A stretch of DNA of 64,000 bases from Paenarthrobacter nitroguajacolicus (GCF_007786235.1 NZ_VNFK01000013.1:1-64000), one strand, 5' to 3'; shown: positions 28,838-38,694, counted from the first letter of the stretch. Numbers and translations: made by a program. The notes: generated from the sequence alone by a model not told the origin.

Positions 28838-29778
28838 ATTCACAGCCGGCCACTCCTGCCCACGCCGAAGCCGGTCCCACTGCAGGCGGGTCCTCCTTTC
28901 GCCTCAGCTATGGCTACGGAACAGACCGGGGCCTTCGTCGCGAACTGAACGAGGATTCGTTTATTGCGGCGGACCCCGTGTTTGCCGTCGCTGACGGCAT
29001 GGGTGGCCACGAGGCCGGCGAGATCGCCAGTGGCATGTGCGTTCGAACCCTCGGCAGTGCCCCTGAGTTGGCGGCGGGTGTGCGCACCGCATCCGCGGCC
29101 GACCTCCAGTCCTGCCTGTTGAAGGCCGATGCCAGCATCCGCAATGCCACGGGGGCCCGAGCGGGAACAACGCTCTCCGGCGTGGTGGTGGTGGAACAGA
29201 TGGGACTGCCGTACTGGCTGGTGATGAACATTGGCGACTCCAGGACCTACCGCCTGAGCCAAGGGGAGTTCGCCCAAGTCAGCGTGGATCACTCTGAAGT
29301 ACAGGAACTTGTGGATTCCGGGGACATCACCTCAGAGCAAGCTGCAGTTCACCCTCGCCGCCACGTGGTCACCCGAGCGCTGGGCACCGGCGACGAGACC
29401 GAGGCCGATTTCTGGTTGCTTCCCATCCAGGAGGGCGATCGGATCATGGTGTGCTCGGACGGCCTCAACGGTGAGCTGGGCGATGACCACATGTTCCGCA
29501 TCCTCAGCACGGTGGCACATCCGCAGGACGCCGTGGACGCGCTGATTCAGGCCGCCCTGCGAAGCGGCGGCCGTGACAACGTCACCGTGATTGTTGTTGA
29601 TGCCAAGAACGTGTTGAACGACGCCGGCATCGCCACCACTGCGCCCCGACCGGAGGTTGGGACTGAGGTTGAAGAGGACACCCTTCCCAGAGCCTGGGTG
29701 AATGGAACGGACCAGCTGAATGGAACGGACCAGCTGAAGGAAACCGACCAGGAGGAAGGCGCCGATGGCAAGCAGTAA
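28834..29778 (+). CDS. PP2C-type Ser/Thr protein phosphatase
   Basis: A 314-residue cytosolic phosphatase of the PPM family. Its metal-binding and active-site motifs are present: RRELNEDS near residue 40, VADGMGGHEAGE near residue 52, CSDGLNGELGDD near residue 207 and GGRDNVTVIVV near residue 250. It would remove phosphate from targets of the kinase two genes downstream. The C-terminus has a short repeat (GTDQLNGTDQLKETDQ), which also appears as a direct repeat in the DNA around 29700-29750. The start overlaps the RDD-FHA stop (ATGA), and its end overlaps the next gene by 14 nt. Confidence 0.92.
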   Translation: MNSQPATPAHAEAGPTAGGSSFRLSYGYGTDRGLRRELNEDSFIAADPVFAVADGMGGHEAGEIASGMCVRTLGSAPELAAGVRTASAADLQSCLLKADASIRNATGARAGTTLSGVVVVEQMGLPYWLVMNIGDSRTYRLSQGEFAQVSVDHSEVQELVDSGDITSEQAAVHPRRHVVTRALGTGDETEADFWLLPIQEGDRIMVCSDGLNGELGDDHMFRILSTVAHPQDAVDALIQAALRSGGRDNVTVIVVDAKNVLNDAGIATTAPRPEVGTEVEEDTLPRAWVNGTDQLNGTDQLKETDQEEGADGKQ

Positions 29779-31681
29779 CCGGCTGTCACTTACGCGTTAC
29801 CAGCGGGGCGAGTGGTTTGGCGTGGTGCGGAATGGAACCGTGGTGCTCCTCGGTCCGGACACGCCCCATGCGCTGATCGACACCGTCTGGGAACTGCTGG
29901 CTTCCGCTCCCGAGGCTCACGAGGTCCTCCATGAGGTGACGGATGCCTTCGGCGTTTCGCTCAGCCGCATTCCTCCCTTCGGGATCATCGACGTCAAGGA
30001 CGCACTCCGAGTGTTCCTCCGGGGCGATCTCGAGTTGCTCGTGCAGCTTCCCTCCGGCACGGAGCAGATCACAGGGCGTGACGTCACTACGTGGACCGAG
30101 CGGCGGCTCCCTGGCGTTGCGTCCTACAGCCTGCGCATTGGGGAGGGCAGCCGGCCGCTGAATAGTTCGGCAAGCAACAGTTCACCTCGTAACAGTCCCA
30201 CCCTGGATAGCCCATCACTGAACAGCCTGCCCTTGACTGAGGGCGTAGTGCTGCTTGCGGCCCTTGAGGTTGGAACCAGCGAATCCGTGCACACCGTCGG
30301 AGAGCCGCAGGTCCACCCGGCAGCCGTTCCGGCCATGGAGGGAGCACCTGTTGCAGGGGAGTTCCCTGCTGATGCGCGGGTTTCGGACGAAACGATGATC
30401 GGCTACACGGAAGCCGATCTGGGACTGACCATAGCGCCTGGAGGCGTGGGCAGGGTGCCCGATATTGCGCCTCCCGGTTCATCCGTTGCCGACGAGCCTG
30501 CCGCCGGGGAGTTTCTGACCGACGGGACTGTTGCCGAGGCACTGGTCGCGGAACCGGTCGAGGAACCAGCCGACGAGCCTGCCGCGGAAGAATCCGCGGC
30601 TGAACCGGTCGTGGACGGACCTGTTGCCGACCAACCTGCTGCCGACGAAGCGGCCGACGAACAGGTCGGCGGGCCTGCTGTGGACGCCTCTGAAGTGTCC
30701 GTCCACACGAGTACTACCGATCCCGTGATTCCGTCGCTGGAGAACACCACCAATTATGACCACCTCTGGGACAAGACGGTGATGCGGAACATTGAGGATG
30801 CAGCCGTCCGCCTGGATGACGAGTCGGATGACCACGACGCACCTGCCTCCAAAACCCCGGACGCGCCGGCGGCCCCGGCCCTGGAACCGGAGAACCCGGA
30901 ACCAGTCCCATCCGCACCGGCCACTGTTCAGTCCCCTCCAGCCGTGCAGGTCCCGGCGACCCAAGGACTGATCGACTCCGTTCCTTGGCTCCGCAGCACC
31001 ACGTCGTCAGCCAGCGCGGTCAGTGACCAGCCGGTGGTTCCGTCGCACCCTGTTGCGGCCCCCGCGCCGCAGCTGCCGGCCAACTGGCCGACGCCACCGC
31101 CCCAAACTCCGTCCGCGGATGACGACTCAGACCACGACGGCCAAACCATCATGAAGAGCAGCCTGCCCACGGACGACCCAGCGGGCGCCCAACCGGCCAA
31201 CGCCGAACAGCTCGCCGTCAACGGTCCCAGCGTTCTCGCTCGGGTGTGCCCCCAAGGGCACGCCAACCCGCCAACATATCCGCAGTGCTCCGTTTGCGGG
31301 GTCGCTGTCTCCGGAGATTCCATCCATGTTCCGCGTCCGCGCCTGGGCCGGATGCGGGTGTCCACCGGCGAGCTGATCGACCTGGACCAGTCGCTCATCA
31401 TCGGCCGTCAGCCTTCGGTTTCCCGCGTCCAAGGCGGCACCATGCCCCGCTTGGTCCAGGTGGAGAGTCCCGGCGGGGACATCTCCCGCTCCCACGTCGA
31501 GGTTCGGCTGGAGGGGTGGCACGTCATGCTGTGCGACCTGAAGGCTACCAACGGAACCGTGCTCATCAGGGAGGGCCAGGCACCACGCCGGCTTGCCCAA
31601 AACGAGATGGCCATCCTTCTGGACGGCGATATCGCTGAGCTGGGCGACGACATTTCATTGCGTTTCGAGGAGATTCTTTGA
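29765..31681 (+). CDS. FHA domain-containing scaffold protein
   Basis: A 638-residue protein. Residues 1-120 form a conserved globular domain of unknown function (RGEWFGVVRNGTVVLLGPD). The middle (about 130-480) is low-complexity, acidic and rich in Pro, Ala and Glu, and probably disordered. It is followed by a possible zinc-binding stretch (CPQGHANPPTYPQCSVCG) and a C-terminal FHA domain (LIIGRQPSVS, ISRSHVEVRL, DLKATNGT). A predicted cytosolic scaffold that binds phosphothreonine; Thr-containing segments of the linker could also be kinase substrates. It overlaps the phosphatase by 14 nt and the kinase by 4 nt (TTGA), so the three should be made together. Confidence 0.85.
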   Translation: MASSNRLSLTRYQRGEWFGVVRNGTVVLLGPDTPHALIDTVWELLASAPEAHEVLHEVTDAFGVSLSRIPPFGIIDVKDALRVFLRGDLELLVQLPSGTEQITGRDVTTWTERRLPGVASYSLRIGEGSRPLNSSASNSSPRNSPTLDSPSLNSLPLTEGVVLLAALEVGTSESVHTVGEPQVHPAAVPAMEGAPVAGEFPADARVSDETMIGYTEADLGLTIAPGGVGRVPDIAPPGSSVADEPAAGEFLTDGTVAEALVAEPVEEPADEPAAEESAAEPVVDGPVADQPAADEAADEQVGGPAVDASEVSVHTSTTDPVIPSLENTTNYDHLWDKTVMRNIEDAAVRLDDESDDHDAPASKTPDAPAAPALEPENPEPVPSAPATVQSPPAVQVPATQGLIDSVPWLRSTTSSASAVSDQPVVPSHPVAAPAPQLPANWPTPPPQTPSADDDSDHDGQTIMKSSLPTDDPAGAQPANAEQLAVNGPSVLARVCPQGHANPPTYPQCSVCGVAVSGDSIHVPRPRLGRMRVSTGELIDLDQSLIIGRQPSVSRVQGGTMPRLVQVESPGGDISRSHVEVRLEGWHVMLCDLKATNGTVLIREGQAPRRLAQNEMAILLDGDIAELGDDISLRFEEIL

Positions 31682-33396
31682 GTTCCAAGAGGCCCCCTGC
31701 ACCGCCTCCACCCATCCCGGGCTTCAAGTACATCAGCCTGCTTGGCTCTGGTGGCTTCTCGGATGTGTACCTGTACGAACAGGACCGACCCCGCCGGAAG
31801 GTTGCGGTCAAGGTGCTGTTGTCGGACCTGAAGACCGAAGGCGCGCGCCGCCGCTTCGAGTCCGAGGCGAACCTGATGGCGCAACTGTCGTCACACCCGT
31901 ATATCGTGACGATCTTCGAGGCCGAGATCACCGAGAACGGCCACTCGTACCTCGCCATGGAATACTGCTCCAGGCCGAGCCTCGACGTCCGCTACCGCCG
32001 CCAACGTTTCAGTGTTGATGAGGTCCTGGCCGTCGGCATCCAGGTGGCCTCCGCCGTCGAAACCGCGCACCGCGCCGGCATTGTCCACCGCGACATCAAG
32101 CCCGCCAACATCCTGGTGACCGACTACAACAGGCCCGCACTGACGGACTTTGGCATTTCCGGCACCATCGGCGCCGACACCGAGGACGACGCCGGCATGT
32201 CCATTCCCTGGTCGCCGCCGGAACAGTTCAGGGGCGGCGCGGTGGACGGTGTTCCTGTGGACATCTGGGCACTGGGGGCCACCCTCTACACGCTCCTGGC
32301 GGGTCGATCGCCGTTTGTCCTTCCCGGCCAGGACAACTCGCAACGGGAACTGATCTCGCGCATCACCAACGCGCCGCTGCCCAGGCTTGGCCGTGCCGAC
32401 GTTCCTGAGTCGCTTGAGCTGGTTCTTGCCACCGCCATGGCGAAGTCCCCGGAGTCCCGCTACTCGTCGGCCCACGCGTTCGCACTGGCGCTGCAACGGA
32501 TCCAGACCGAGCTGAACTTGTCCGTCACACCCTTCGAGGTCCTCGAAGAACCAGGACACGGCGAGGAACATCCGGACGACAACTTCGAGGAAACCCGAGT
32601 CCGGAGCATCGCCGCGATCGATCCGGATGCTTCAGGAACGGCCACGACAGGCTCCGCGCCGACGTTCCCGGCGCGGACCTTCCCGTCCACTGTTCCGGGC
32701 AGCAGCCCGCAGTCTGTGCGGCCCGCGCAACAGCCCCCACAGACTGTCCCGGCCCAAACACCACAGCAACCCCCGCAATTCCACGCGCCGGCGGCGCACA
32801 CCGCCCCAAGGCCCGGCGACTTGGCGGAGCCGGACGCGGCCGAGTCCACGGTCCTGCGGGGCTGGCAGTCCACGCCGTCGCATGATGACCTGGGAGCGAC
32901 AGTCAACCGCGCCGGTGCTTCCGCCGACGCGTCACCGGCAACGGAGGAAGCCCCGGTTGCCGACCACAGCAAACGCAACCTATGGCTGGCCGCAACCGGC
33001 GCAGCGGTCCTGGTGGTCGCCGTCGTGGTTGGTCTTGTCCTTGGGGCTTCCGCGCAGCCCAAAGTGGTGCCCACCGAGGCCGCCAGCAAGCCCCCGGCCG
33101 ACGCTTTGGACAGCGGCAGCGTCCCGGACGTCGAAGCCCTTGCCGCTGCTCGGGACACCAAGGATCCGAACATCATTGTTTTCTCCTGGAAGAACCCGCA
33201 GCCAAAAGAGGGCGATACCTACAAGTGGCGCACCAAGTCCGCGAAGGCTGACGGTGCCTACGAAACAACGCGAACCGAGAAGGCTTTTGTTTCCGGATTC
33301 GGTGAGCCGCCCATCTGCGTCCAGGTGATCATTGTCCGGTCAGACGGCAGCGCATCGCCTGAGGGACCGGGTTCCATTGCCTGCCTGGACAGTTAG
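31678..33396 (+). CDS. Transmembrane Ser/Thr protein kinase (PknB-like)
   Basis: A 572-residue Hanks-type kinase. The glycine loop GSGGFSDVY is near residue 23 and the ATP-binding Lys in VAVKVL near 45. The catalytic loop HRDIKPANIL has its Asp near 139, and DFGIS lies near 157. A Pro/Thr-rich juxtamembrane region (about 290-430) is followed by one membrane segment (about 435-458, LVVAVVVGLVLG) and an extracellular domain of about 110 residues without PASTA repeats, which may sense an envelope signal. The TTG start overlaps the FHA gene stop. It is the likely source of phosphothreonine for the three FHA domains encoded in this run. Confidence 0.92.
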   Translation: MSSKRPPAPPPPIPGFKYISLLGSGGFSDVYLYEQDRPRRKVAVKVLLSDLKTEGARRRFESEANLMAQLSSHPYIVTIFEAEITENGHSYLAMEYCSRPSLDVRYRRQRFSVDEVLAVGIQVASAVETAHRAGIVHRDIKPANILVTDYNRPALTDFGISGTIGADTEDDAGMSIPWSPPEQFRGGAVDGVPVDIWALGATLYTLLAGRSPFVLPGQDNSQRELISRITNAPLPRLGRADVPESLELVLATAMAKSPESRYSSAHAFALALQRIQTELNLSVTPFEVLEEPGHGEEHPDDNFEETRVRSIAAIDPDASGTATTGSAPTFPARTFPSTVPGSSPQSVRPAQQPPQTVPAQTPQQPPQFHAPAAHTAPRPGDLAEPDAAESTVLRGWQSTPSHDDLGATVNRAGASADASPATEEAPVADHSKRNLWLAATGAAVLVVAVVVGLVLGASAQPKVVPTEAASKPPADALDSGSVPDVEALAAARDTKDPNIIVFSWKNPQPKEGDTYKWRTKSAKADGAYETTRTEKAFVSGFGEPPICVQVIIVRSDGSASPEGPGSIACLDS

Positions 33397-33441
33397 CCGG
33401 CACATGCAACAATCACACCGCCCACTGAGGAGGCACAGATC

Positions 33442-34146
33442 ATGGGGGATCTAGCAATAGATTTCTGTGGGGAATGGTACGAACCGTCGGACGAGGACGT
33501 CTTCGACATCGGACGCGAAGGGGATCTGGAAGTTGACGACAACCCCTACCTGCACCGCCGGTTCCTGCAAATTGCGCGCTACGACGGCATGTGGTGGCTC
33601 AGCAACGTTGGCAGCATGTTGTCGGCGACCATTGCGGACGGTTCAGGCGGGATGCAGGCATGGTTGTCACCGGGCGCGAGGATCCCTTTGGTCTTCAGCC
33701 ATACGAACGTCATCTTTACGGCCGGACCCACCACGTATGAGTTCGCCGTCCATCTGAAGACTCCGTCCTTCCGCCATGAAGCCCGCGACGAAGACCAAGC
33801 CGGCGACACCACCATAGGCCCGGTGGTCTTCACCGATTCCCAAAAGGCGCTCATCGTCGCGCTGGCCGAACCCATGTTGCGACGCGACGGCACTGGCTTC
33901 AGCGCCATACCGTCGTCCGCCGAAGCGGCCAAGCGGCTCGGGTGGGCCCTGACCCGCTTCAACCGCAAGCTGGACAACGTATGCGACAAACTGGACCGCG
34001 TTGGCGTAGTGGGTCTGCGCGGAGGCGCCGGAAAGCTCGCCACCAACCGCCGTGCACGCTTGGTGGAGCACGCCGTGACGTCACACCTGGTGACCGCGGC
34101 CGACCTGCATCTCCTTGAAACCATGACTGGAGTCGACGAAGGATGA
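33442..34146 (+). CDS. Protein of unknown function with FHA-like strands and winged-helix-like tail
   Basis: A 234-residue cytosolic protein with an AGGAGG ribosome site. The first 110 residues are beta-rich (FDIGREGDLEVDDNPYLHRR, WWLSNVGS) and resemble a degenerate FHA fold; the GR and R-x-x-x positions are partly kept, but the usual S/N pair is not clear. The C-terminal half (SSAEAAKRLGWALTRFNRKL, CDKLDRVGV) looks like a winged helix. I do not recognise a named family. It lies between the kinase and the EssC-like ATPase and overlaps the latter by ATGA, so it is likely an adaptor between the two. Confidence 0.7.
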   Translation: MGDLAIDFCGEWYEPSDEDVFDIGREGDLEVDDNPYLHRRFLQIARYDGMWWLSNVGSMLSATIADGSGGMQAWLSPGARIPLVFSHTNVIFTAGPTTYEFAVHLKTPSFRHEARDEDQAGDTTIGPVVFTDSQKALIVALAEPMLRRDGTGFSAIPSSAEAAKRLGWALTRFNRKLDNVCDKLDRVGVVGLRGGAGKLATNRRARLVEHAVTSHLVTAADLHLLETMTGVDEG

Positions 34147-37100
34147 AGTTCCGCCTGACCTTGCGGCGTGACCCTGCGGAAGCAAAGGACCTCGCCGTCA
34201 CGGTGGACGGCCGTGCCACCGTCGCTGACATTGCCACCGAACTTTGGGCTGCCGACCCCGCACGCAAGGGGACCGAACCGCCGTCGAACCTGTCCATCAG
34301 CGTGGACGAAGCATTCGTTGGCGGCGGCCTTTCCGGCCACATCCTGAGGCCAACGGACAACCTGTTGGAGTCCGGGCTCCGGCCCGGCTCGAAAGTCTCG
34401 CTCGCCCAGGTGAGCGAACAGTTCGCCTCTAATGGCCACTCCGGCGGCACCAACCGGGGGCCGGCAGCGGCGACCTTGCGCGTGATGTCAGGACCCGACG
34501 TCGGGCGCGAATTTTCGCTGCCATTCGGCACCAGCTACATCGGCAGGGACCGGGACGCGGACATCCGCCTGTCCGACCCACTGACGTCAAAGCGCCATGC
34601 GCGCGTCACCGTGGGCGAGACCGTGGAGATCGTGGACACGAACTCGGCAAACGGTCTCCTCATGGACGGGCTTCCCGTGACACGGGCCACGCTTGAATCG
34701 TCGGACACGGTGACGCTCGGAGACACTACGGTGGGCGTCGTCGCGCTGTCACGCAACCACGGCGGAGGTCCTTCCTCGCCGTTGGTGGACTTCAACCGTT
34801 CACCCCGCGTGCTGCCAAGGTTCGAATCGCCCAAGCGGGTACCGCCGGCCGGTCCCAAGCGTCCGGAGCACCAACCGTTCCCGTACATCATGCTGGTGGC
34901 GCCGCTCCTGATGGGCGGAGTACTGTTCGCCGTCACCCAGAACCTGCTGTCCGTGCTCTTCATGGCCATGATGCCGCTGTTCATTGTGGGCCACTACGTT
35001 GACCACAAGATGCAAGGCAAGCGCCAAGCCAAGGAAGGCCACAAGCAGTTCAAAGCCGCCATGCTGGCCTTCCGGGAGGACATCGACAAGCAACAGAACA
35101 TTGAGCGTGCCGTCAGGCTCCAGGAAGCGCCCTCCGTCAGCGATACCGTCGATGCGATCTACAAACTTGGTCCGCTCCTCTGGACCAACCGGCCCGAGCA
35201 CCAGCACTTCATGGGCGTCCGTTTTGGGCTGGGGTCCGCGCCTTCGCGCATACCCTTTGATGAGCCCGGCGCCAACGAAACCGAACCCCAGTACATGCGC
35301 GAGATCCAGGAGTGCCTGCAGCAGGTCCGTGTTATTGAAGGCGTACCGATCGTGTCGCAGCTGCGTACTTCAGGTTCCTTCGGTGTGGCAGGGGACCGCA
35401 GCGTGGTGGATGACGTTGCCCGGGGCATGGTGCTCCAGTTGGTGGCCCTTCACTCGCCGGCTGAGGTTGTCCTCACGGCCCTGACCTCGGCACGTTCCCG
35501 CGAACGCTGGGACTGGTTGCAGTGGCTCCCGCACGTAGGATCAGGCCACAGCCCCTTGTCCGGCGACCATTTGGCAGCCGGCCCCGGGGCCGGTGCCGCT
35601 TTGTTGTCGCGCCTGGAAAACCTCGTGGAAGAACGCGAATCGCAGGCCAAGGAGCCGGGCCCGCAGCTGCGGTCGGGGCTCAAGGACGAGCATGAAGAGC
35701 TCCCCGGCCCCGTAGTGCCCGCCGTCTTGGTCATCGTGGAGGACGACGCCCCCGTAGACCGCGGACGCCTCACCCGGCTGGTGGAGCGCGGCCCCGATTA
35801 CGGGGTTCATATCATGTGGGTTGCCGCCAACGTGCAGTCGCTTCCGGCCGCGTGCCGCGACTTCCTCTCCGTCGACGGCGACCACGGCACCACCACCGGC
35901 CAGGTCCGCCTGGGACGCCACACGTACCCGGTGAGTTGCGAGAGCCTCGACGCAGGCCTCGCCACGCAACTGGCGCGCATGATGTCGCCATTGGTGGACG
36001 TTGGGAACCCGCTCGACGACGACTCCGACCTCCCGCGGGCCGTCTCCTATGCCACGTTGATTGGCAAGGAACTGATGGACAACCCGCAGGCGGTTGCCGA
36101 GCGCTGGCAGGAGAACAACTCGGTCCACGCCACCGCGGTGCCCAACCGCAAGGACAATGGCAGCCTCCGCGCTTTGGTGGGTTCCAAGGGCGTGGAGCCG
36201 TTCTACCTGGACCTCAAGAATGAGGGACCCCACGCTTTGGTGGGCGGGACGACAGGTGCCGGTAAGTCCGAGTTCCTGCAGTCCTGGGTGATGGGCATGG
36301 CCGCGGCCTACAGCCCGGACCGCGTCAGCTTCCTCTTTGTGGACTACAAGGGCGGTGCGGCCTTTGCCGACTGCCTGCACCTGCCGCACACCGTGGGCCT
36401 CGTGACGGACTTGTCCCCGCACCTCGTGCGCCGTGCGCTGACCTCCCTGCGGGCCGAGCTGCACTACCGCGAACGTCTCCTGAACCGGAAGAAGGCCAAG
36501 GACCTGCTGGCACTGCAGCGTGAAGCCGATCCGGAAGCACCGCCGTACCTCATCATCATCGTGGACGAGTTCGCGGCCTTGGCTACTGAAGTTCCCGAGT
36601 TCGTCGATGGCGTGGTGGACGTCGCTGCCCGTGGCCGTTCACTCGGCCTGCACCTGATCCTCGCCACCCAGCGGCCCGCCGGTGTCATTAAGGACAACCT
36701 GCGCGCCAACACCAACCTCCGCGTCGCCTTGCGAATGGCCGACGAAGTGGATGCGGTGGACATCCTGGGCGTTCCGACAGCCGCCTACTTTGATCCGTCC
36801 ATTCCCGGCCGCGGTGCAGCAAAGACAGGTCCGGGCCGCATCCAAGGCTTCCAGACCGGTTACGCCGGCGGCTGGACTACGGACAAGCCCCAGCGGCCGC
36901 GGATCGACATTGTGGAGATGGCCTTCGGGTCCGGCCCCACCTGGGAACCGCCGCTGGTGGCCCAGGTGGAGGAAGAGCCCGCCGGGCCCAACGACATTGC
37001 CAGGATGACCGGGAACATCATCCGGGCAGCTGACGTCCTGTCCATCGCCCCTCCCCGGAAGCCATGGCTCAACGAACTGGCCACCACATATGACTTCTCC

Positions 37101-38597
37101 AAGCTCCCCAACCCGCGCACCGACGAGCGGCTGCTGCTGGGCGTAGCTGACGACCCCGCCCACCAGGACCAACCCACGGTGTTCTACGAACCGGACAAGG
37201 ACGGCAACATGGCCGTCTACGGTACGGGCGGATCCGGAAAGTCCGCCGCGCTGCGAAGCATCGCCATCGCCGCTGCGGTTACCCCACGTGGTGGGCCGGT
37301 GCACGTGTACGGCATCGATTGTGGTTCGTCCGGATTGAAGATGCTTGACGGGCTTCCGCACGTTGGCGAAATCATCAACGGTGACGACGTGGAGCGCGTG
37401 GGCCGTCTGTTGCGCTGGCTGAAGGAAGTAGCGGACGACCGGGCGGCACGTTTCGCCGAGGTCCGCGCCTCCACCATTGTCGAATACCGGCAGCTGGCCA
37501 ACCGGCCGGACGAGAAGCGCATCTTCATCCTGGTGGACGGCATGTCCTCCTTCCGCGAAGGATACGAGTACAGCAAGTTGTCGGCGTTGTGGGATATCTT
37601 CTTGACGCTGGCCACCGACGGCCGTCCCTTGGGCATCCACCTGGTAGTGAGCGGGGACCGCACCAACTCCGTTCCGGCGTCGCTCCTGGCCTCCATCCAG
37701 AAGCGGCTGGTCCTGCGCCTCAGTTCCGAAGACGACTACATGACCCTCGATGTCCCCAAGGATGTCCTCAACGCTGCGTCGCCACCCGGGCGCGGCTTGC
37801 TGGACGGACTCGAAGTCCAGCTCGCCGTGCTGGGTGGCAACTCGAACCTGGCGCTCCAGGCCCGTGAAGTGGCTAAGCTCAGCCAGGCAATGGTGCGCCA
37901 GGGCCTGGAGCAGGCACCGCAGATCCAGCGCCTTCCGGAGCTGGTGGACCTGGACATCCTGCCCACAGGCGCCCCGGACAACCCTGTGATAGGTGTCGAC
38001 GACGAGACGCTGGGTTCGGCAGCCATCGCCGCCAAGGGTTCGCTTCTCCTCGCGGGACCTCCGGGCGCTGGACGCACCGTTGCGCTGGTGACGCTTGCCT
38101 ACGCCCTGCGACGCTCCAACCCGCGGACGGACCTCATTTACATTGGATCGCGTCGCTCTGCCGTTGCGTCGTTGAACATCTGGAGCCGTTCCCTGGTGGG
38201 GCCGGACGAGGTCTCGGACGTGGTGGATGACCTGATCGACAAAGCGTCGGACAACCCGGGGACCATGGCCATTTTCATCGAGGGCCTCACCGAGTTCACC
38301 GACACGCTGGCCGAGTCGGGCGTGGGACGGTTGGTCACGGCGGCCATCAAGGCCGACCAATGGGTGGTGGGCGAGTCCGAAACATCCACCTGGTCGCAGG
38401 CCTGGTCCCTTGCCCAGCCGTTCAAGTCCGGACGCCGTGGGCTGCTGCTTAACCCCGGAGACGTGGAAGGCGACAGCCTCCTCAACACGACCTTGGGCCG
38501 CATCAGCACCGACTTCATTCCGGGCCGTGGATACATCGTGGGACGTGGAAAGGTACGCAAGCTCCAAATCGCCATGCCGCCGGAGAACCGCAGCTAG
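34143..38597 (+). CDS. EssC/EccC-like FtsK/SpoIIIE ATPase with ubiquitin-like and FHA domains
   Basis: A 1484-residue membrane ATPase of the type VII secretion motor family. In order: a YukD/ubiquitin-like fold (about 1-95), an FHA domain (about 112-205; YIGRDRDADIRL, SKRHARV, DTNSANG), two membrane segments (about 246-290) and three FtsK/SpoIIIE ATPase modules. Module 1 has Walker A GTTGAGKSEF near 700 and Walker B IIVDEFAAL near 803, and looks active. Module 2 keeps GTGGSGKSAA near 1026 but its Walker B is LVDGMS. Module 3 is degenerate (GPPGAGRT near 1302, IFIEGL). Such motors engage WXG100-type or other helical substrates. No EccB, EccD, EccE, mycosin or WXG100 gene is in the window. Confidence 0.9.
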   Translation: MKFRLTLRRDPAEAKDLAVTVDGRATVADIATELWAADPARKGTEPPSNLSISVDEAFVGGGLSGHILRPTDNLLESGLRPGSKVSLAQVSEQFASNGHSGGTNRGPAAATLRVMSGPDVGREFSLPFGTSYIGRDRDADIRLSDPLTSKRHARVTVGETVEIVDTNSANGLLMDGLPVTRATLESSDTVTLGDTTVGVVALSRNHGGGPSSPLVDFNRSPRVLPRFESPKRVPPAGPKRPEHQPFPYIMLVAPLLMGGVLFAVTQNLLSVLFMAMMPLFIVGHYVDHKMQGKRQAKEGHKQFKAAMLAFREDIDKQQNIERAVRLQEAPSVSDTVDAIYKLGPLLWTNRPEHQHFMGVRFGLGSAPSRIPFDEPGANETEPQYMREIQECLQQVRVIEGVPIVSQLRTSGSFGVAGDRSVVDDVARGMVLQLVALHSPAEVVLTALTSARSRERWDWLQWLPHVGSGHSPLSGDHLAAGPGAGAALLSRLENLVEERESQAKEPGPQLRSGLKDEHEELPGPVVPAVLVIVEDDAPVDRGRLTRLVERGPDYGVHIMWVAANVQSLPAACRDFLSVDGDHGTTTGQVRLGRHTYPVSCESLDAGLATQLARMMSPLVDVGNPLDDDSDLPRAVSYATLIGKELMDNPQAVAERWQENNSVHATAVPNRKDNGSLRALVGSKGVEPFYLDLKNEGPHALVGGTTGAGKSEFLQSWVMGMAAAYSPDRVSFLFVDYKGGAAFADCLHLPHTVGLVTDLSPHLVRRALTSLRAELHYRERLLNRKKAKDLLALQREADPEAPPYLIIIVDEFAALATEVPEFVDGVVDVAARGRSLGLHLILATQRPAGVIKDNLRANTNLRVALRMADEVDAVDILGVPTAAYFDPSIPGRGAAKTGPGRIQGFQTGYAGGWTTDKPQRPRIDIVEMAFGSGPTWEPPLVAQVEEEPAGPNDIARMTGNIIRAADVLSIAPPRKPWLNELATTYDFSKLPNPRTDERLLLGVADDPAHQDQPTVFYEPDKDGNMAVYGTGGSGKSAALRSIAIAAAVTPRGGPVHVYGIDCGSSGLKMLDGLPHVGEIINGDDVERVGRLLRWLKEVADDRAARFAEVRASTIVEYRQLANRPDEKRIFILVDGMSSFREGYEYSKLSALWDIFLTLATDGRPLGIHLVVSGDRTNSVPASLLASIQKRLVLRLSSEDDYMTLDVPKDVLNAASPPGRGLLDGLEVQLAVLGGNSNLALQAREVAKLSQAMVRQGLEQAPQIQRLPELVDLDILPTGAPDNPVIGVDDETLGSAAIAAKGSLLLAGPPGAGRTVALVTLAYALRRSNPRTDLIYIGSRRSAVASLNIWSRSLVGPDEVSDVVDDLIDKASDNPGTMAIFIEGLTEFTDTLAESGVGRLVTAAIKADQWVVGESETSTWSQAWSLAQPFKSGRRGLLLNPGDVEGDSLLNTTLGRISTDFIPGRGYIVGRGKVRKLQIAMPPENRS

Positions 38598-38694
38598 GAT
38601 TTGCCGGATGCAGGAGGATGTAGGAGGATTTCGGGAAACACCCGAACTTCCTGATTACTGCGGGCGCCCCAACGCCCCAGCTGAGGTTACTTTC

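Noticed and set aside
29700..29750. Direct DNA repeat as a mobile or regulatory element
   Set aside because: It is a short in-frame duplication in the phosphatase tail (GTDQLN twice), best explained by slippage.
36639..38567. 642-codon open frame on the minus strand
   Set aside because: Antisense of the EssC-like gene, with no domains of its own.
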